Below are positions 12,451 through 23,623 of a DNA stretch of 64,000 bases, in pieces (the first letter of the stretch is position 1; every line of letters starts with the position of its first letter). The DNA is from Coprinellus micaceus (taxonomy: Eukaryota > Basidiomycota > Agaricomycetes > Agaricales > Psathyrellaceae). The stretch spans positions 4,464,001 through 4,528,000 of the forward strand of contig OX596338.1 of NCBI GenBank assembly GCA_951394405.1. Direction: 5' to 3'. The notes under the pieces were generated by a model. It saw nothing but the letters and a program-made list of their open reading frames with translations. It was not told the origin of the DNA and made no database searches. Made by a program: the position numbers and the translations under genes.

Positions 12451-13313
12451 TTCCGCCGCGCCTCCTTTGGTTTCCCTGCTCTTCGCAGAGGCCTTTTCCC
12501 GTCCTTCGGTCCTAGGCCTTCGCCCTCGAACTGCCCTTTCACACCTCGGAAATAATCTTCTTTCGTATTTCTGCGGTTCCCGTGGGACTCTGTTTGCTTG
12601 TTTGGACCCGCCCAGAGCGATGTCCGGTCTAGAATTGAGACTCCCTACGCAAACTGGGCGACACTTCGTTTGCATGGACGGCCAGTCTTTGTGGTAAAAC
12701 GTCAACCGAGAGGTCCAAGGTAGGGAATACGTCGTTGGCTACCCTCGAGAACTCAAAGGCGCCCTCACTCAACCCTTTACGTCGTTACCAAAAACCATGC
12801 CGCTACGCGTTACTCGTACTATTCTGGTACCACGACAATTCCCGAATCCCGGTCGGGACTATCCGACCCCTGTCGCCAGGTACTCGCTCTTGGGCTGGTC
12901 GGTACCACCGATATGCCTTGGAGAATCAAACTCACATCGACGAACTCGAGCGACGCATCCCCAGGAATTGGCTGAACCGACGTTTTCACTGCATCTGCGA
13001 CTTCTCGTATTCAAGGTCTCCGCTGAACAGCGGTTGGTGGGCCCCGTGTCTATGTTGGGCGCTTACTCGTTATTGGAATGTTGTTTACATTCAGTGCACG
13101 TCTGGATCCTTTCACCGTGTCGGGCTTCGATTCATATCAAACACCCAAGGGCCGACTACGTCGGTCGCTCCGAACCTCTCCGAGAAAAAGACGCCGACTC
13201 GCTCCAGCACCGACGATAAGCTGTTCTCAAAAGAGGGGACCTCGTGTTCCTTCTTTCAATCCAGCCTTGCACTCGGATTCTTCAAGCACCGATCACCCTC
13301 GTCGAGTCGTCCT

Positions 13314-13666
13314 CTACAATGACAAGCAGGACGGGCAGGCAGCGTTCAGGGTTTGGCCTGCGAAAACATCTTCAGCACTCAGTGTCTCGAATGCGCCTAT
13401 AACGAGCACGCGGCGCACGAATTTAACGTACTGTATGTTTCGGGGTACTGACGAAGTTGGCTGTGGCCTAGCCTTCTACACTCTTGCCCGGTGCAGTCCT
13501 GGGAGTGGCTGGCGCTGAACCTGCACGTGGGCGAGGCGCAGTCTATCACGGACTCAAAGTTGACGGTGTGTCCGCAGATGGTGTAGGTTGTAGCGACTCT
13601 GTGAGGTTGGTCAGGAATCTTCAGTGTGGATCGGTGGTGCAAGGCGTACTGGCGACGACGGCACAT
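13314..13666 (-). CDS. Small cysteine-rich protein, CGHTV family, copy a
   Basis: Three exons on the minus strand (13666-13650, 13598-13432, 13357-13314) give 75 residues. The protein starts MCRRRQVA and contains ICGHTV, then DC, a CRFS-type motif, a C-x4-C-x5-H cluster (about residues 40-52), YPETYS, and ends with CPSC plus a few residues. Seven Cys and several His at fixed places suggest a zinc-binding fold. No signal peptide is seen. The same pattern occurs at 34250-34649 and 39477-39887. This copy lacks the intron that the others have between the CGHTV and DC segments. Similar short proteins beginning MCRR with C..C/H motifs are, to my knowledge, common in Agaricomycetes, but no function is known to me. 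Confidence 0.75.
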
Positions 13667-14464
13667 AGCGATTAGGGAGAGCGATATGGGAAGAGGGTCT
13701 TGGGTAAAAGATGTCAAGAACCCACACCGTGTACCTGGAGTCTCGTAGAAGGTGCGTCGCAAGTGCGGGCGACCGAAGTTGGGTGAACGATAGGAGTGTG
13801 CGTTTACAGGAGACTGAGAAGTGCTATTAGGCGCCCAAGGCAGTCACCCGACCTCTTAGCCTTGTGGAGTGGGAATCGTCGAAGGTGAGAAGTAGCCTGA
13901 AAGGGCTAGCGAAGGAGAGGTAATCATCAGTGTGAGAACAGAACGCAATGCTCAGTGACCAATACTCGCGGAAAAAGAGACACTTTATGAATTGCCAGAA
14001 GCACAGCGTTGGGGTCGAATTCGGAACCAACTGTCGTATTCGACGAGGATAAGATCTTCCCCTTTACACTGCACCCCTACGATTCTCGTCTATGCGGCGG
14101 CGCGGAGGAGGCAAGAGAAAGAGCGAAGAATAGTGAATTGCGAAACACCGTTTCTCGCGGTATCGTTCCAAGCGATGGGGTTAGATGCAGGTGTGGCTAC
14201 TCGCATAATAAGCTTTAGAAAATGTCAAATATGATCCTGGAGGATCTTAGTCGAGTTAAAACTCAGCGTAGGAGAACTTAGAAGGGTCCTAATGACGGTA
14301 CGTGAACAAAGTAACTAGAGCCTATCACTACCTCCAAAGTCCTTGGTCTTAGATGCAACACGGACTTAGCCCGGCGGAGTGTTGTGAAAGCGTAGTGCGA
14401 CCCTGGTCCGTGGGTCAGATTCTGGGATTCGGCCGCTGTGTTTGATATGTTCCGGACGAGGAAG
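13667..14464. other. Intergenic sequence left of the transposon nest
   Basis: No supported gene is seen. A CTATTAGGCGCCCA motif at about 13824 lies 160 bases upstream of the minus-strand gene at 13666 and may belong to its promoter. The last three bases (AAG, 14462-14464) are the left target duplication of the KDZ element. Confidence 0.5.
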
Positions 14465-14897
14465 CACTGCACGCAAACCAAATTATTTGCGCCCAAATAA
14501 GTCCAGAATAAGCAGCAAAATAACTTGATTATTCTGAAAGTTATTTCGGAGCAAATAATTTGCCCTGATAGGACAAATTTGGCAGGGAATGTGGTCTGTT
14601 TCTGGCAAATTATTTTCAGTAAAATAAAGGAGAAAATACACCTGAGCATCACTGATCGCGTGCAGGTGGAGCTTGCGATAGCCCCCGGGTATCGCAAGCG
14701 CACCTGCACGGAACGCTTGAAAATCACTACCGCCCAGTAAATGTTGAGATTAGTTCCAATGAGGAATACACCAACTTACCCAAAAAAGAATGGTGGCCTA
14801 GGCGGGAGGTCCACAGCCCTCTGACATCATGGCGATAAGTCCCGCCTCCCAAGCGCCCTCGCCGAACGTGCCGAGCGCCCCACCCTCCTGATCGCTG
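14465..14897 (+). repeat. Left terminal inverted repeat of the KDZ element
   Basis: This repeat pairs with 22841-23121 plus 30368-30418. About 105 bases (14534-14640, AT-rich) are present only on the left, so one end has gained or lost a block. Both repeats hold a 50-base hairpin (14660-14709 here, 23029-23078 on the right) built from GTGCAGGTG/CACCTGCAC arms around GCTTGCGATA/TATCGCAAGC arms. This may be a subterminal binding site. Confidence 0.85.
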
Positions 14898-15068
14898 CCC
14901 ACAAGCCCTGCTCACTCTCTGCCGTGGGTGCTTGGATTTGAATTGATTTACTGTTCCACACTTCGGATCCGGGCTTCACTGTTGCCTCAAGGCCTCAAGG
15001 TTGTGAGCACAGAACAAATTAAGTTTAAATTACTGATTGCTCTAGAGTACAGGGCTTGTGTGGGGTAC

Positions 15069-18000
15069 ATGGTCAAGTCAGAGAGGGACAAAGGTTCCTC
15101 TCGGAAGGTGACCGTAAAATTTGGAAAATCGCAGTATGGAAGGGGTTCGGGTTTGCCTGGTGGATCCAGTACCCCAGGCCCAAGTCGTGGTAAGGTCCTG
15201 GCTGGTGTACGGAGCATTGCGGCGCACCACCAGAGAAAGGCAGAGGAGCGGGAGACGGCGTCTAAATGTACGTAAATTTGGCGTGACTTGACATACCTGA
15301 GAAAGGAAGCTGACGGTCCGAAAGATATGAACGAGGATACCAGGCGAGCGCTTGAGGACATCGGCCATGGTGTTAATTGGCAGGATGCGGGTGAGGGCAT
15401 GGAACTCAGCATGGATGATAGCGCAGGGGGAGAGGGACCTGGGGGAGGGGAGTGCGGGATTGACGTGAGCGAAAATATGTCGCCGGAGGAACTAGCCCGT
15501 GTAGTCGATGTTGCGGTCGTCGATCCGAAGTATGTTAACTGTGAAGTTAGGAGATGGTGCGCTAACCCTTTGCAGATACTCGCGCAGGTATTACCAGGAT
15601 GGTAGGACCTGGCGAAATCGGCGGACGCGCTTTGACACCACTTGGGGCGACCATCACGAGGCCATGACTGACGCCTATCTTCGGTGGCGGTATCCAAGGC
15701 CCCGAACGGATGACACGATGGAGCAGGACACGCCGGCAGACAAGGACCTCGACCTCGCTATTGTAACCGTTGATCTGTACACGTTGCAAAGGGAAGCAAC
15801 TGTGCCTCGGCGTAACGAGGAAGTCTCGGCGGTATCTCTGGTGAAAGCAGGGTACATGGGCAACAGTCCCATCAGCCCCAGCATTGCCATATCGCTGAAA
15901 ACCTTGGAACTTTTCAAGGTTCTCAGACAGCGGAAGCCTTCGTTTAGCTTCGAAGCTTTTACAAAGGTTCTCTGCGACCTATACCAGGTGCGAAAATCTC
16001 GTATTGCTAGTTGCAATGTCGTTATCTAATCGGGGAACAGCAACCGTACCATCGGCAATGGCGTATCGCCTTGGCCGACGCGTTTGATGTTTTCCTCAAA
16101 ATCAGACGCAGCGTTGATGAGCGTGTCGCAGAGGCGCTGGGGAGGTCTACGCCAAATTGGCGTGTATTGAATTCATGCCCGCCATGCACTTACGAGGTAA
16201 GCTCACTGATATTTGTTTACAATACAAACTCACGCCAGTAGCTCGAGGGCGAACCCGCCCTCGAGTATAGAATCCTATGCTGCATTGATGGTAATAGCTC
16301 CACCAAGCGTGTGGATACCGGCTTCCGGCAACAAGGTGATACCCGAAAGTTCTCAAGTGACTTCTTCCTTGACGTTGAGGAGGTCGACAAATTCACGCTG
16401 AAGGACATTCGCATTTCCAAGGGTCCAGAAGTGCCCCTTTTCGATGATGAACAAGAGCGAGAGGGTGAACCGGAGGATGAACCAGCCCAGCCGCCCAGCG
16501 GGAAGCCATCGGAGATCTCGGACTGCGTGAGAAACTGGAAAGCCGCGCAATCGGATTCGAAGAAGCGCACCCTGGAGATGTTCGATGAGACCGGCTGGTT
16601 TGCAAGTGGGTGTCGCCATGGTCTGACCTTGTGGGTAGCTGACATGGTGAGGACAGGGGAGCAGTATGTCCACCATTTGCTCCCGTTACCCAGGTACTGA
16701 TGTCATCCCCCACAATCAGGGCAAAGTACCCGCTGGCCATCATCGATCGCGCCCTCGAGGTCCTCGGGCCAAAGCTACTCATTGGCTACGACATTGGGTG
16801 CGCGTTCGAAGGGACCATCAAGTCAACAACACTGGGTCGTCGGTTCGTCGAAATGTGTTGCCGTACCATTGTCGGCGCATACCATGGGTTTGCACACAAT
16901 TGGGCGTGCCAGATTAGATACCACCCCAACAACTTCAAAGGTGCGGGGATCGAGGACTTCGAGGGGCAGGAACGGCTGTTCTCAGCGTCGAATGCCACAG
17001 CACCGGTCATCCGATATGCGTCCAAGTACCGCCGCCGTTTATTCCTTGATCTATTCCTCACCCAATACGACAAGGATAAGTATGCGAATCTAGGTTTGAT
17101 GTTACGAAACAACTACCAGCAAGCGCTCGAAATCATCGAGCAAGGCTCCAGAGTCCTTGAGGACTTCCTGCGAGATCTCAAGGTCACGCGTTCCGATCTC
17201 GATGACTGGCAGATTGAGCAGGGGAAGTACTTCTCCACACTGGGCAAGGAGCCCGAGGATGATATTCACAAGATCGCCTACGTCGAACTGCTGCAGGAAC
17301 TTGAGTCTGCCAAGTGAGTTCTCCTGCTCGTGGTCGTGCCGAGTGTTCACAAGATGTTACCATAGGACCGCCGCTTCAAGCAAAACGGCAAACTTTCTCA
17401 ACATTGTGCCAGAAGACTGGGGCACGTTGCAACAGACTTACACCGGCGATACATCAAAAACACGTAAGGCAGAGACGTTACGGAAGAACGCTCGCCTAAG
17501 GGTTACGAACCTTGAGAAGGAGGCCGTTGAGATGGAACTCAAACTTGGTATCACTAGCCGTTGGGACCCCACTGTTTCTGAATATGTGGAGACGGTCAAG
17601 TACATGGTGAATAGACAGTACCACAGAGCGCTCGACGACCTACAGCGGCTCGTCGTCCAGCGCCTATTCGAGCTTCACCGCCTCGGGCTTAGTGGTATTG
17701 GTGAGTACCGTGACGACTACCTCTTATAGCGGTGTTCGTATTGACATGTTTACTCTACAGGCTATCGTGCTCGGACCCTCCTCGCGAAGGCCTTACGAAC
17801 ACGATCAAAGGCCATTCAGAACGCGGCCAACAGGTATAACGAGGCCGCTAGGCAACTTGATCCCCCTGGCCCACATCTCGACTGGACCCAGATTGCGAAG
17901 TATAACTTCGTCGAAGAGTTCAGCCTCCTCCGAAGTGCTAGACGCGACATCAGGCCTGAGCGATGGAGTGACGGAGAGGTGCGAGAGGCAATGAAGCTCC

Positions 18001-18428
18001 ACCAGCGAATAGAGCGAGCCCGTGAAGAGATCGAGAGGTTGAACGTTGAGGTGCGCCGGTTATACACGGCCATCCATGATGAGCACATCCTATTCGCAAA
18101 GGTGCGCTCAGAACTGGAGCAGGCTGGGCAGTACGAGGTTCTTGGCGCCCTCACCAACCTCGTTATAGAGCGTAAGGGAGTGAACATGTCGGTTCTCCGA
18201 TACCTGGAGGATATCAAGGGTCTTGATGGGTACAGCGGAAACAAGGACCTGCTGGGCTTGCGGCGGGGAGCAACTGCGAGGGATGAAGGGGCTGGTCCTG
18301 TGGGAAGGGAGACCCTTTCAGAGGGGAGGGATGAAGATGTTGACAGTGGTAGTGAAGCAGAGGATGAGGAGGAAATTGCGCAGAGGGGTGGTGTTCTTGA
18401 TTTCATCTCTGAGATGGCCGTTTCATGA
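15069..18428 (+). CDS. KDZ transposase with CxC-type cysteine region
   Basis: This is the transposase of the surrounding element. Exons seen: 15069 to about 15271; about 15340-15529; 15576-15987; 16041-16196; 16242-16663; 16720-17313; 17366-17700; 17761-18428. The first join is ambiguous; the later ones keep phase. An early CPPCTY motif followed by LEGEPAL and CCIDGN is the cysteine region that precedes KDZ transposases. The core has FDETGWFASGCRHG, then GYDIGCAFE, GFAHNWACQ, YHP and EDFEGQERLFSASN, the usual order of the Kyakuja-Dileera-Zisupton fold, with Asp and Glu available for DDE chemistry. The last exon has the long helical C-terminus (VEEFSLLR, EEIERLNVE) and an acidic tail. No stop or frameshift was found, so it may be active. 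Confidence 0.88.
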
Positions 18429-19241
18429 TTTAATCTCACCGTAAAATCTTTTGTTCGTCAGTAGCTTATGTTAGTATCATTTTAATTTGTTCCCTGGAAA
18501 CATCACAACCGTGCCCAAGTACCTGCAGAGTATGAGCTGCCAAGGTATGGTTCTGTCCGTTCTGGCACACATCAATATGGCTTTGATGCCTTGCACTCTC
18601 TACTCATTTGACGACAGGTGCATGCCAGGTTATTCAATTTCAATATTGTATACATGCTCTGGTGGATGATAGGCTTTCATTTCACCACTTGCATGAATAG
18701 ATGACATGCATAATCTTTCGGAATGTGAAGGATGAGATTGCTCGCCCATCAAAACTCCCTTAATTTACCCATCGAAGCTGCGTTTCTGACTCATTGAGCA
18801 CAAGCGTAAAAAAATGGACACCAGAAATGGAAAGAACGACCCAAAAAACATGAAATTACAAGGTTCCGAGCATATGTTTCATGGGTGGGTCAATCGCTAT
18901 TGGAGTTTCGGTATCTGCGGAGACATCAATTGCATCGAAAACGACTTGAAACTCACTCGAGTTACGTCTTGGAATTGGCTGAACATGGTGTCCCATTCGG
19001 TGACCCGTGGAATGGGTCAAAAGTTCTTCGGAATACTAATAAGAACCTACCCTACACTCTAAAAACAATGGCCAGATGGCACCCCTCCCAAAACTCGAGC
19101 CTCTATGAGCTCAAATACTAGTAGGCGCTTGTCTGGTGCCCGGGCGTCACCCATATGGTTCCCATCAAAATGAACCAAAAGTCACGGGCACTCCCTTTCC
19201 TTCTCCTTCCTCCTTACCTCTACCTTCTACCTCCTCATCAA
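18429..19241. other. Non-coding gap inside the KDZ element
   Basis: This is AT-rich sequence between the transposase stop and the next gene, with short open frames only. An in-frame ATG at 19155 upstream of 19242 would add 29 hydrophobic residues to the next gene. A GTAGGCGCTTG motif lies near 19121. Confidence 0.4.
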
Positions 19242-20689
19242 ATGAAGTTCAGCTACCTCCTTGTCAATGGCTCTGCAGACGGCGATGGCCTCACCACCGT
19301 CTCGCATCTGTCCGGAAAGTACGTAACATCATTTCTGTTGACAGATTTACGTTCGCTCACGACATCCCTTCACAGCGAGAAGCTCGTTCCCTATGCTGAT
19401 GATCCTCTCCCCTTTTTCCTCGAGTACTCCGAGGAAGTCGACGCCCTTGAAGCACTTAAGCCATACCTCAAGATTCTCGTTGCTCTCAGTGCCCAGCGTG
19501 GGGTGATTGGACACAAGGTATTTGGACAGGCGTTGGCGTCAGCGATGGCATCCGCTGTCACAGAAGTCTGGCCCCATCGGACCCAGCTTTTTGGAATCAT
19601 GAATTCTCGCTGCAGTGCCCGCAAGATCATCACCCATAACCAGGAGTACGTAGCCACCCCCAAACTGAGAAGTCCTTTCTCACCGGAACTCTCAGTACAC
19701 TCATGGGTTACGTGGGCGGCGACCTCTCTGCCATCTCCCTGTTCCCCACTGTGGTCCATGCCATTGTCTGGCTTGCTTGCGGGGGGAACAAGGGCCTCAA
19801 GGAAGCTGGTTTGAAGAGGTGGACCGCGATCACGGTCAAGGAGCGCAACAATTTGGGCCGGATTGCTCGGTCCCCTCGAGTTATGGCGCGTGAGCCAATT
19901 GTCATATCCGACGACGACGATGAGAGCGGAGATAAAATGGTCGTGGATTCAAAGCCAGCTGTCAAAGGTGAGCCTTGTTCTAGCTCCGCCTCTTCTTCTC
20001 TCTCATATACCACGTCTCCAGGCAAGGCCAAGCTCAAATCCATTCCCCCTTCCCTCTCCTCTGATGAGGTCCCACGTGTGTCCCCCGGTTCACTCTCGAC
20101 CACCGCAACTCCTCGTGCAGTGACTTGTGGTGGTACTCCAGGCCCTTCTGCTCCTGCTCGCTCCAAGCGTGTACGCACTGTCGTTGGTGATTCACGCCGT
20201 CCCGTTGCAACCACTGCCCCTCCTCAGCCTGCACCCACAACGACTCCTACTCCGAGCAGTTCTCCTCCTGCCCACCCTTGTATTATATCTCCTAGCAACC
20301 CTCTCGTTCCTGCCAGGATTCTCGCAGCCATTCTCTCTTCTGCTCCCTATGCCGTCAAGTTCATCCCACAGAAGGGAGGCACCCTCAGGCTCGAAATCAT
20401 TCTGGTGGCAGACACTGAAGCTGTCGATGAATACCAGTTCACGGACCCCTTTACCAGGAGCTCCCTCAGCTATGCCACCCAGCTATACCTCGTCAGCCAC
20501 GGCTGGTTCACCCCAGACATGATCAGCACCATCGAGGCTGCCGTCAAGCTTCAGGCGACCCACACGAAATTCGTCAAGTTGCTCGCGGAAGCTGGGATGC
20601 CTGTCATCCAGGCAGATTTCCTCTTCCATTTCATCAACGGAGTGGACGATGAGTTGAACGTGAAGTCAGAGACCGAGGATGAGGACTAG
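19242..20689 (+). CDS. KDZ-element accessory protein of unknown function with a SUMO-interaction-like motif
   Basis: Four exons (19242-19318, 19376-19645, 19696-19967, 20022-20689) give about 428 residues; the last intron is 54 nt and could be retained without a stop. The N-terminal half is folded-looking (LVPYADDPLPFFLEYSEEVDALEALK, in two parts, then a run of Ala and hydrophobic residues and YVGGDLSAIS). The middle has PIVISDDDDESGDK, which resembles a SUMO-interacting motif, then a long Ser/Pro/Thr-rich linker and a C-terminal conserved-looking block. I recognise no family. It lies between the transposase and an HMG-like gene inside the terminal repeats, so it probably travels with the element and may help transposition or silence host defence; this is inference. 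An alternative start is at 19155. Confidence 0.65.
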
Positions 20690-20808
20690 GACTCTTGGTG
20701 AGTGCATCCGCGTTTCAGACCCCTATCCTGCTCATCACGTTGTAGGCTGTACACGACGCGCTTATGCTTGTTGATTAGAATTTCCCCTCCCACGTGCTAT
20801 ACCCCGAA

Positions 20809-20820
20809 CGATATATAAAC
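20809..20820 (+). promoter_or_regulatory. TATA box of the HMG-like gene
   Basis: The sequence GATATATAAAC lies about 45 bases before the ATG at 20859, after a 170-base gap from the previous stop. It is a good TATA match at a usual distance, which favours a separate transcript for this gene. Confidence 0.6.
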
Positions 20821-20858
20821 CTCCTGTCCTTACTGCTACCTGCTTGTATCTATTCTCA

Positions 20859-22630
20859 ATGGTTATTTTCCGCCCCACCGCCCTCGATCGTCGCAAATCA
20901 GGTGCTCGTCTTCCAACCCGGAAGCTCGTTCGGCGACAACCCACTCAGCGCTGCAAACGGACGAAAGCCGAGACCGAAATCCTCAAGGTCCGCAACAAGG
21001 AGACCCGTGAACTTATCAACAGACTCCTCGAGGAGGAGCGAGCGAAGATTTGGGACCGCGCCGACGAACTCCACCGCGAGCATGGCCTCCACACCCGCCA
21101 GTGGTGGCATGACTCGATTGTCCAGGTCAGCACCAAGCCCCGGCGTGCCACCAAGCTCACACGTTGGCGTGCCTGGGTCTCAAAGCGTGTTCGAGAGATG
21201 AACGATGGTACGCTCGATTTTTTCACCGTTGAGTTTTATTTATTGGCCGACATGTCGTCTAGAAAATCGCAGGAAGGGAGAGCCGATAGTCAAGCCCGGC
21301 GAAGTCTCTAAACAGCTCTCAGCCGATTGGAAGAAACTCTCCGACATTGAGAAGGCCGCCGCTGTCGACGAGTATATTGAAGAATTTGAAGCCCAGCGTG
21401 ACGAAGCCACCACCTCCGTTCAAAACGTCGGGCTCAAGGCGTTCCACGACATCAGAGCTCAGATACAGAAGTGGGAGCAGGAGGTGAGTTCTCCGCACCC
21501 CCCTTTGTTTCTCGAGTTCCATGCTGACAATATCTCCAGGCAGACGCACTTCATGCTCGCACCAGCGTGGAGGTCGTCTTCACCGTCGTACGCACCGACT
21601 TTGGCCAGTACAATAAACCCTACACCTGGGCCACTTCCTCGCGTGCCGATGACTTCTTCAACCATGTCTACAAGTCTGACCTCACCCAGACCGCCCTCCG
21701 TCTTGAGTCGTACATGTTATCGGGCATCGGCGGTATGTCAAAACCTCCTATTCCTTCAATGAAGTATCTAATACAGGTCCATAGGAGTCACGCAGAACTA
21801 CATTCAAAGCTTTACCGAACTCAAGTCCGCCACCGCCAAGCTTATACACGACAAACTGAGTGAGTCATCTACCCCCCTCATCTAGCTATACTCGCTTAGT
21901 ACCCCGACCACTAGACGAGGCTGTCGGCCATCCAGTTTCCGGCATGAAATACACAAACTTCCACAAATACATCACCATCCCTCATCACCTCATCATCAAG
22001 GGCTGGCCCCTCTCCAAGTTCGCCTCTCCCAGCGACATCGGCTCCAAATCTGACTGTGAAGTTCTGCGCGCTGCTTGGACCTCCGGCGCCTGCAGATTTG
22101 AGAAGCTCGACGACGCCGAGTACCTCAAGCTCTGCGTTGCCATGTCCACCAGCCCGGATGATCCTGAACCAAGAGATCAGGCCACCGACGACCATGCAGA
22201 CCCCATAGATCCTCCCACATCGCCATCTCTCTCACACAACACCACCACACCCATCGCTGACGCACCCAATGCCTCCCCCTTCATCCACACCACACCTAGC
22301 ACTCCCTCCTTTGTCCCTCTGCAGACCGACCCCACCATCATCATCAACATCCCCACCCCCGCCAGCACGCAGTCCCTCAAGCGCCCCGCTGACCCCTTCA
22401 TCACCGTCATCGGCCTCAACGGCAACATCATCAATGTGGCCAAAAAGCCCCGCAAGACACGCAGCGATAAGGGAATGCCTCGGGGTCCACGCAAGAAGGC
22501 ACCCACCCCCACCCCATTGCCCTCACCTTCCACGGCCTCTGCCTCGTCCGCCTCACCATCCCTATCCGCCACTCCTTCACTGCCCCCTGCCGACCCTAAT
22601 TCTATCCTGCCCACTCTGTCCCTTCCATAG
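20859..22630 (+). CDS. KDZ-element accessory protein with HMG-box-like region
   Basis: Five exons (20859-21207, 21263-21483, 21540-21732, 21785-21859, 21915-22630) give 517 residues with consistent phases. The first 100 residues are very basic. Residues about 100-165, across the first intron, resemble an HMG box: aromatic residues in RWRAWVSKRVREMN, a helix with VSKQLSADWKKLSDIEK and a final Glu-rich helix. A conserved-looking middle part follows (GVTQNYIQSFTELKS, then HPVSGMKYTNFHKYITIP, WPLSKF). The last 170 residues are Pro/Thr/Ser-rich with a basic patch (KKPRKTRSDK). DNA binding in support of the transposon is the simplest reading. The HMG assignment rests on spacing and pattern only. 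Confidence 0.7.
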
Positions 22631-22840
22631 CCGGCCTTCTATCTCTAGTCGTACCCTAACTGCTATTACACTTCAATACATATTCCAATATATTTTTGTT
22701 ATCTCCTCGTACCTCTCCCCACGTCCCTAGAGCCATGAAATTAGTCAATTCAATAAAAACTTCAGGACTATATTATGAATGAACACTCAAGGGAGCAAGA
22801 GTCCAAGCAACACGGGCAACAGCGAGCAAAGGCCCCACGA

Positions 22841-23121
22841 CAGCGATCAGGAGGGTGGGGCGCTCGGCACGTTCGGCGAGGGCGCTTGGGAGGCGGGACT
22901 TATCGCCATGATGTCAGAGGGCTGTGGACCTCCCGCCTAGGCCACCATTCTTTTTTGGGTAAGTTGGTGTATTCCTCATTGGAACTAATCTCAACATTTA
23001 CTGGGCGGTAGTGATTTTCAAGCGTTCCGTGCAGGTGTGCTTGCGATACCCGGGGGCTATCGCAAGCTCCACCTGCACGCGATCAGTGATGCTCAGGTGA
23101 GAAAATAATCAAGTTATTTCC
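22841..23121 (-). repeat. Right terminal inverted repeat of the KDZ element, inner part
   Basis: This is the reverse complement of the inner part of the left repeat, nearly identical over about 260 bases including the 50-base hairpin (23029-23078). It stops at 23121, exactly where the retrotransposon A1 repeat starts. The missing outer part is found at 30368-30418. The bases between the last gene and this repeat (22631-22840) hold no gene. Confidence 0.88.
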
Positions 23122-23293
23122 TGCGTGGCCTAAAACGGAAGGAGGCACGACTCTAGGGTTAGGGTATCGTCTATGGATCAGCAGAGTCGGGCGGTGAAGC
23201 TCATTACCTTTCCCCTTCACCGCCCGACAACGTGTATAACGTCGTCGCTAGTGCATACATTCCTCCTCTTGCTTCACAACCATCTCATTTTCA
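23122..23293 (+). repeat. A1 split direct repeat
   Basis: This is identical by eye over 172 bases to A2 at 29676-29847. It contains an inverted repeat (23186-23228) with 14-base arms, GTCGGGCGGTGAAG and its complement, around a 15-base loop; A2 has the same at 29740-29782. The hairpin may be a recombinase site or a structure used in reverse transcription. Confidence 0.9.
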
Positions 23294-23623
23294 TTTCGTA
23301 TCCATCGGAAAAATAGAAGCCAGTCAACATGCCACGTACACGCATCGAACGAGACCCAACTACCGAGATCATGCCCGACTTTGAGTCTGAGGCTTTCAGA
23401 CAGGTGTTCACCCCTCTGGCAACCGCAGAAAAACCCCTCGAAGACATCATTGCAGACTCCAAGAGAGCTTGGGAAGAGCAACACCAACGGAGGGTCGAGG
23501 AATGGGAAGCACAGGTACAAGCAGAAAAAGAAGAACAAGAAATAGAAGAGGAGGAGCGAGAACGAGAGGCACAAGAGCAGAGAAGGGCACTAGAGGAGGC
23601 GGAGAGGCAGGAGAAAGCCACTA

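Noticed and set aside
12735..13518. Overlapping plus-strand frames of 140-195 codons
   Set aside because: Three phases are open at once with no preferred splicing, and the last overlaps exons of the Cys-rich gene on the other strand.
14465..23121. TET/JBP oxygenase gene often linked to fungal KDZ elements
   Set aside because: Neither accessory gene shows the HxD...H and Arg motifs of that family.
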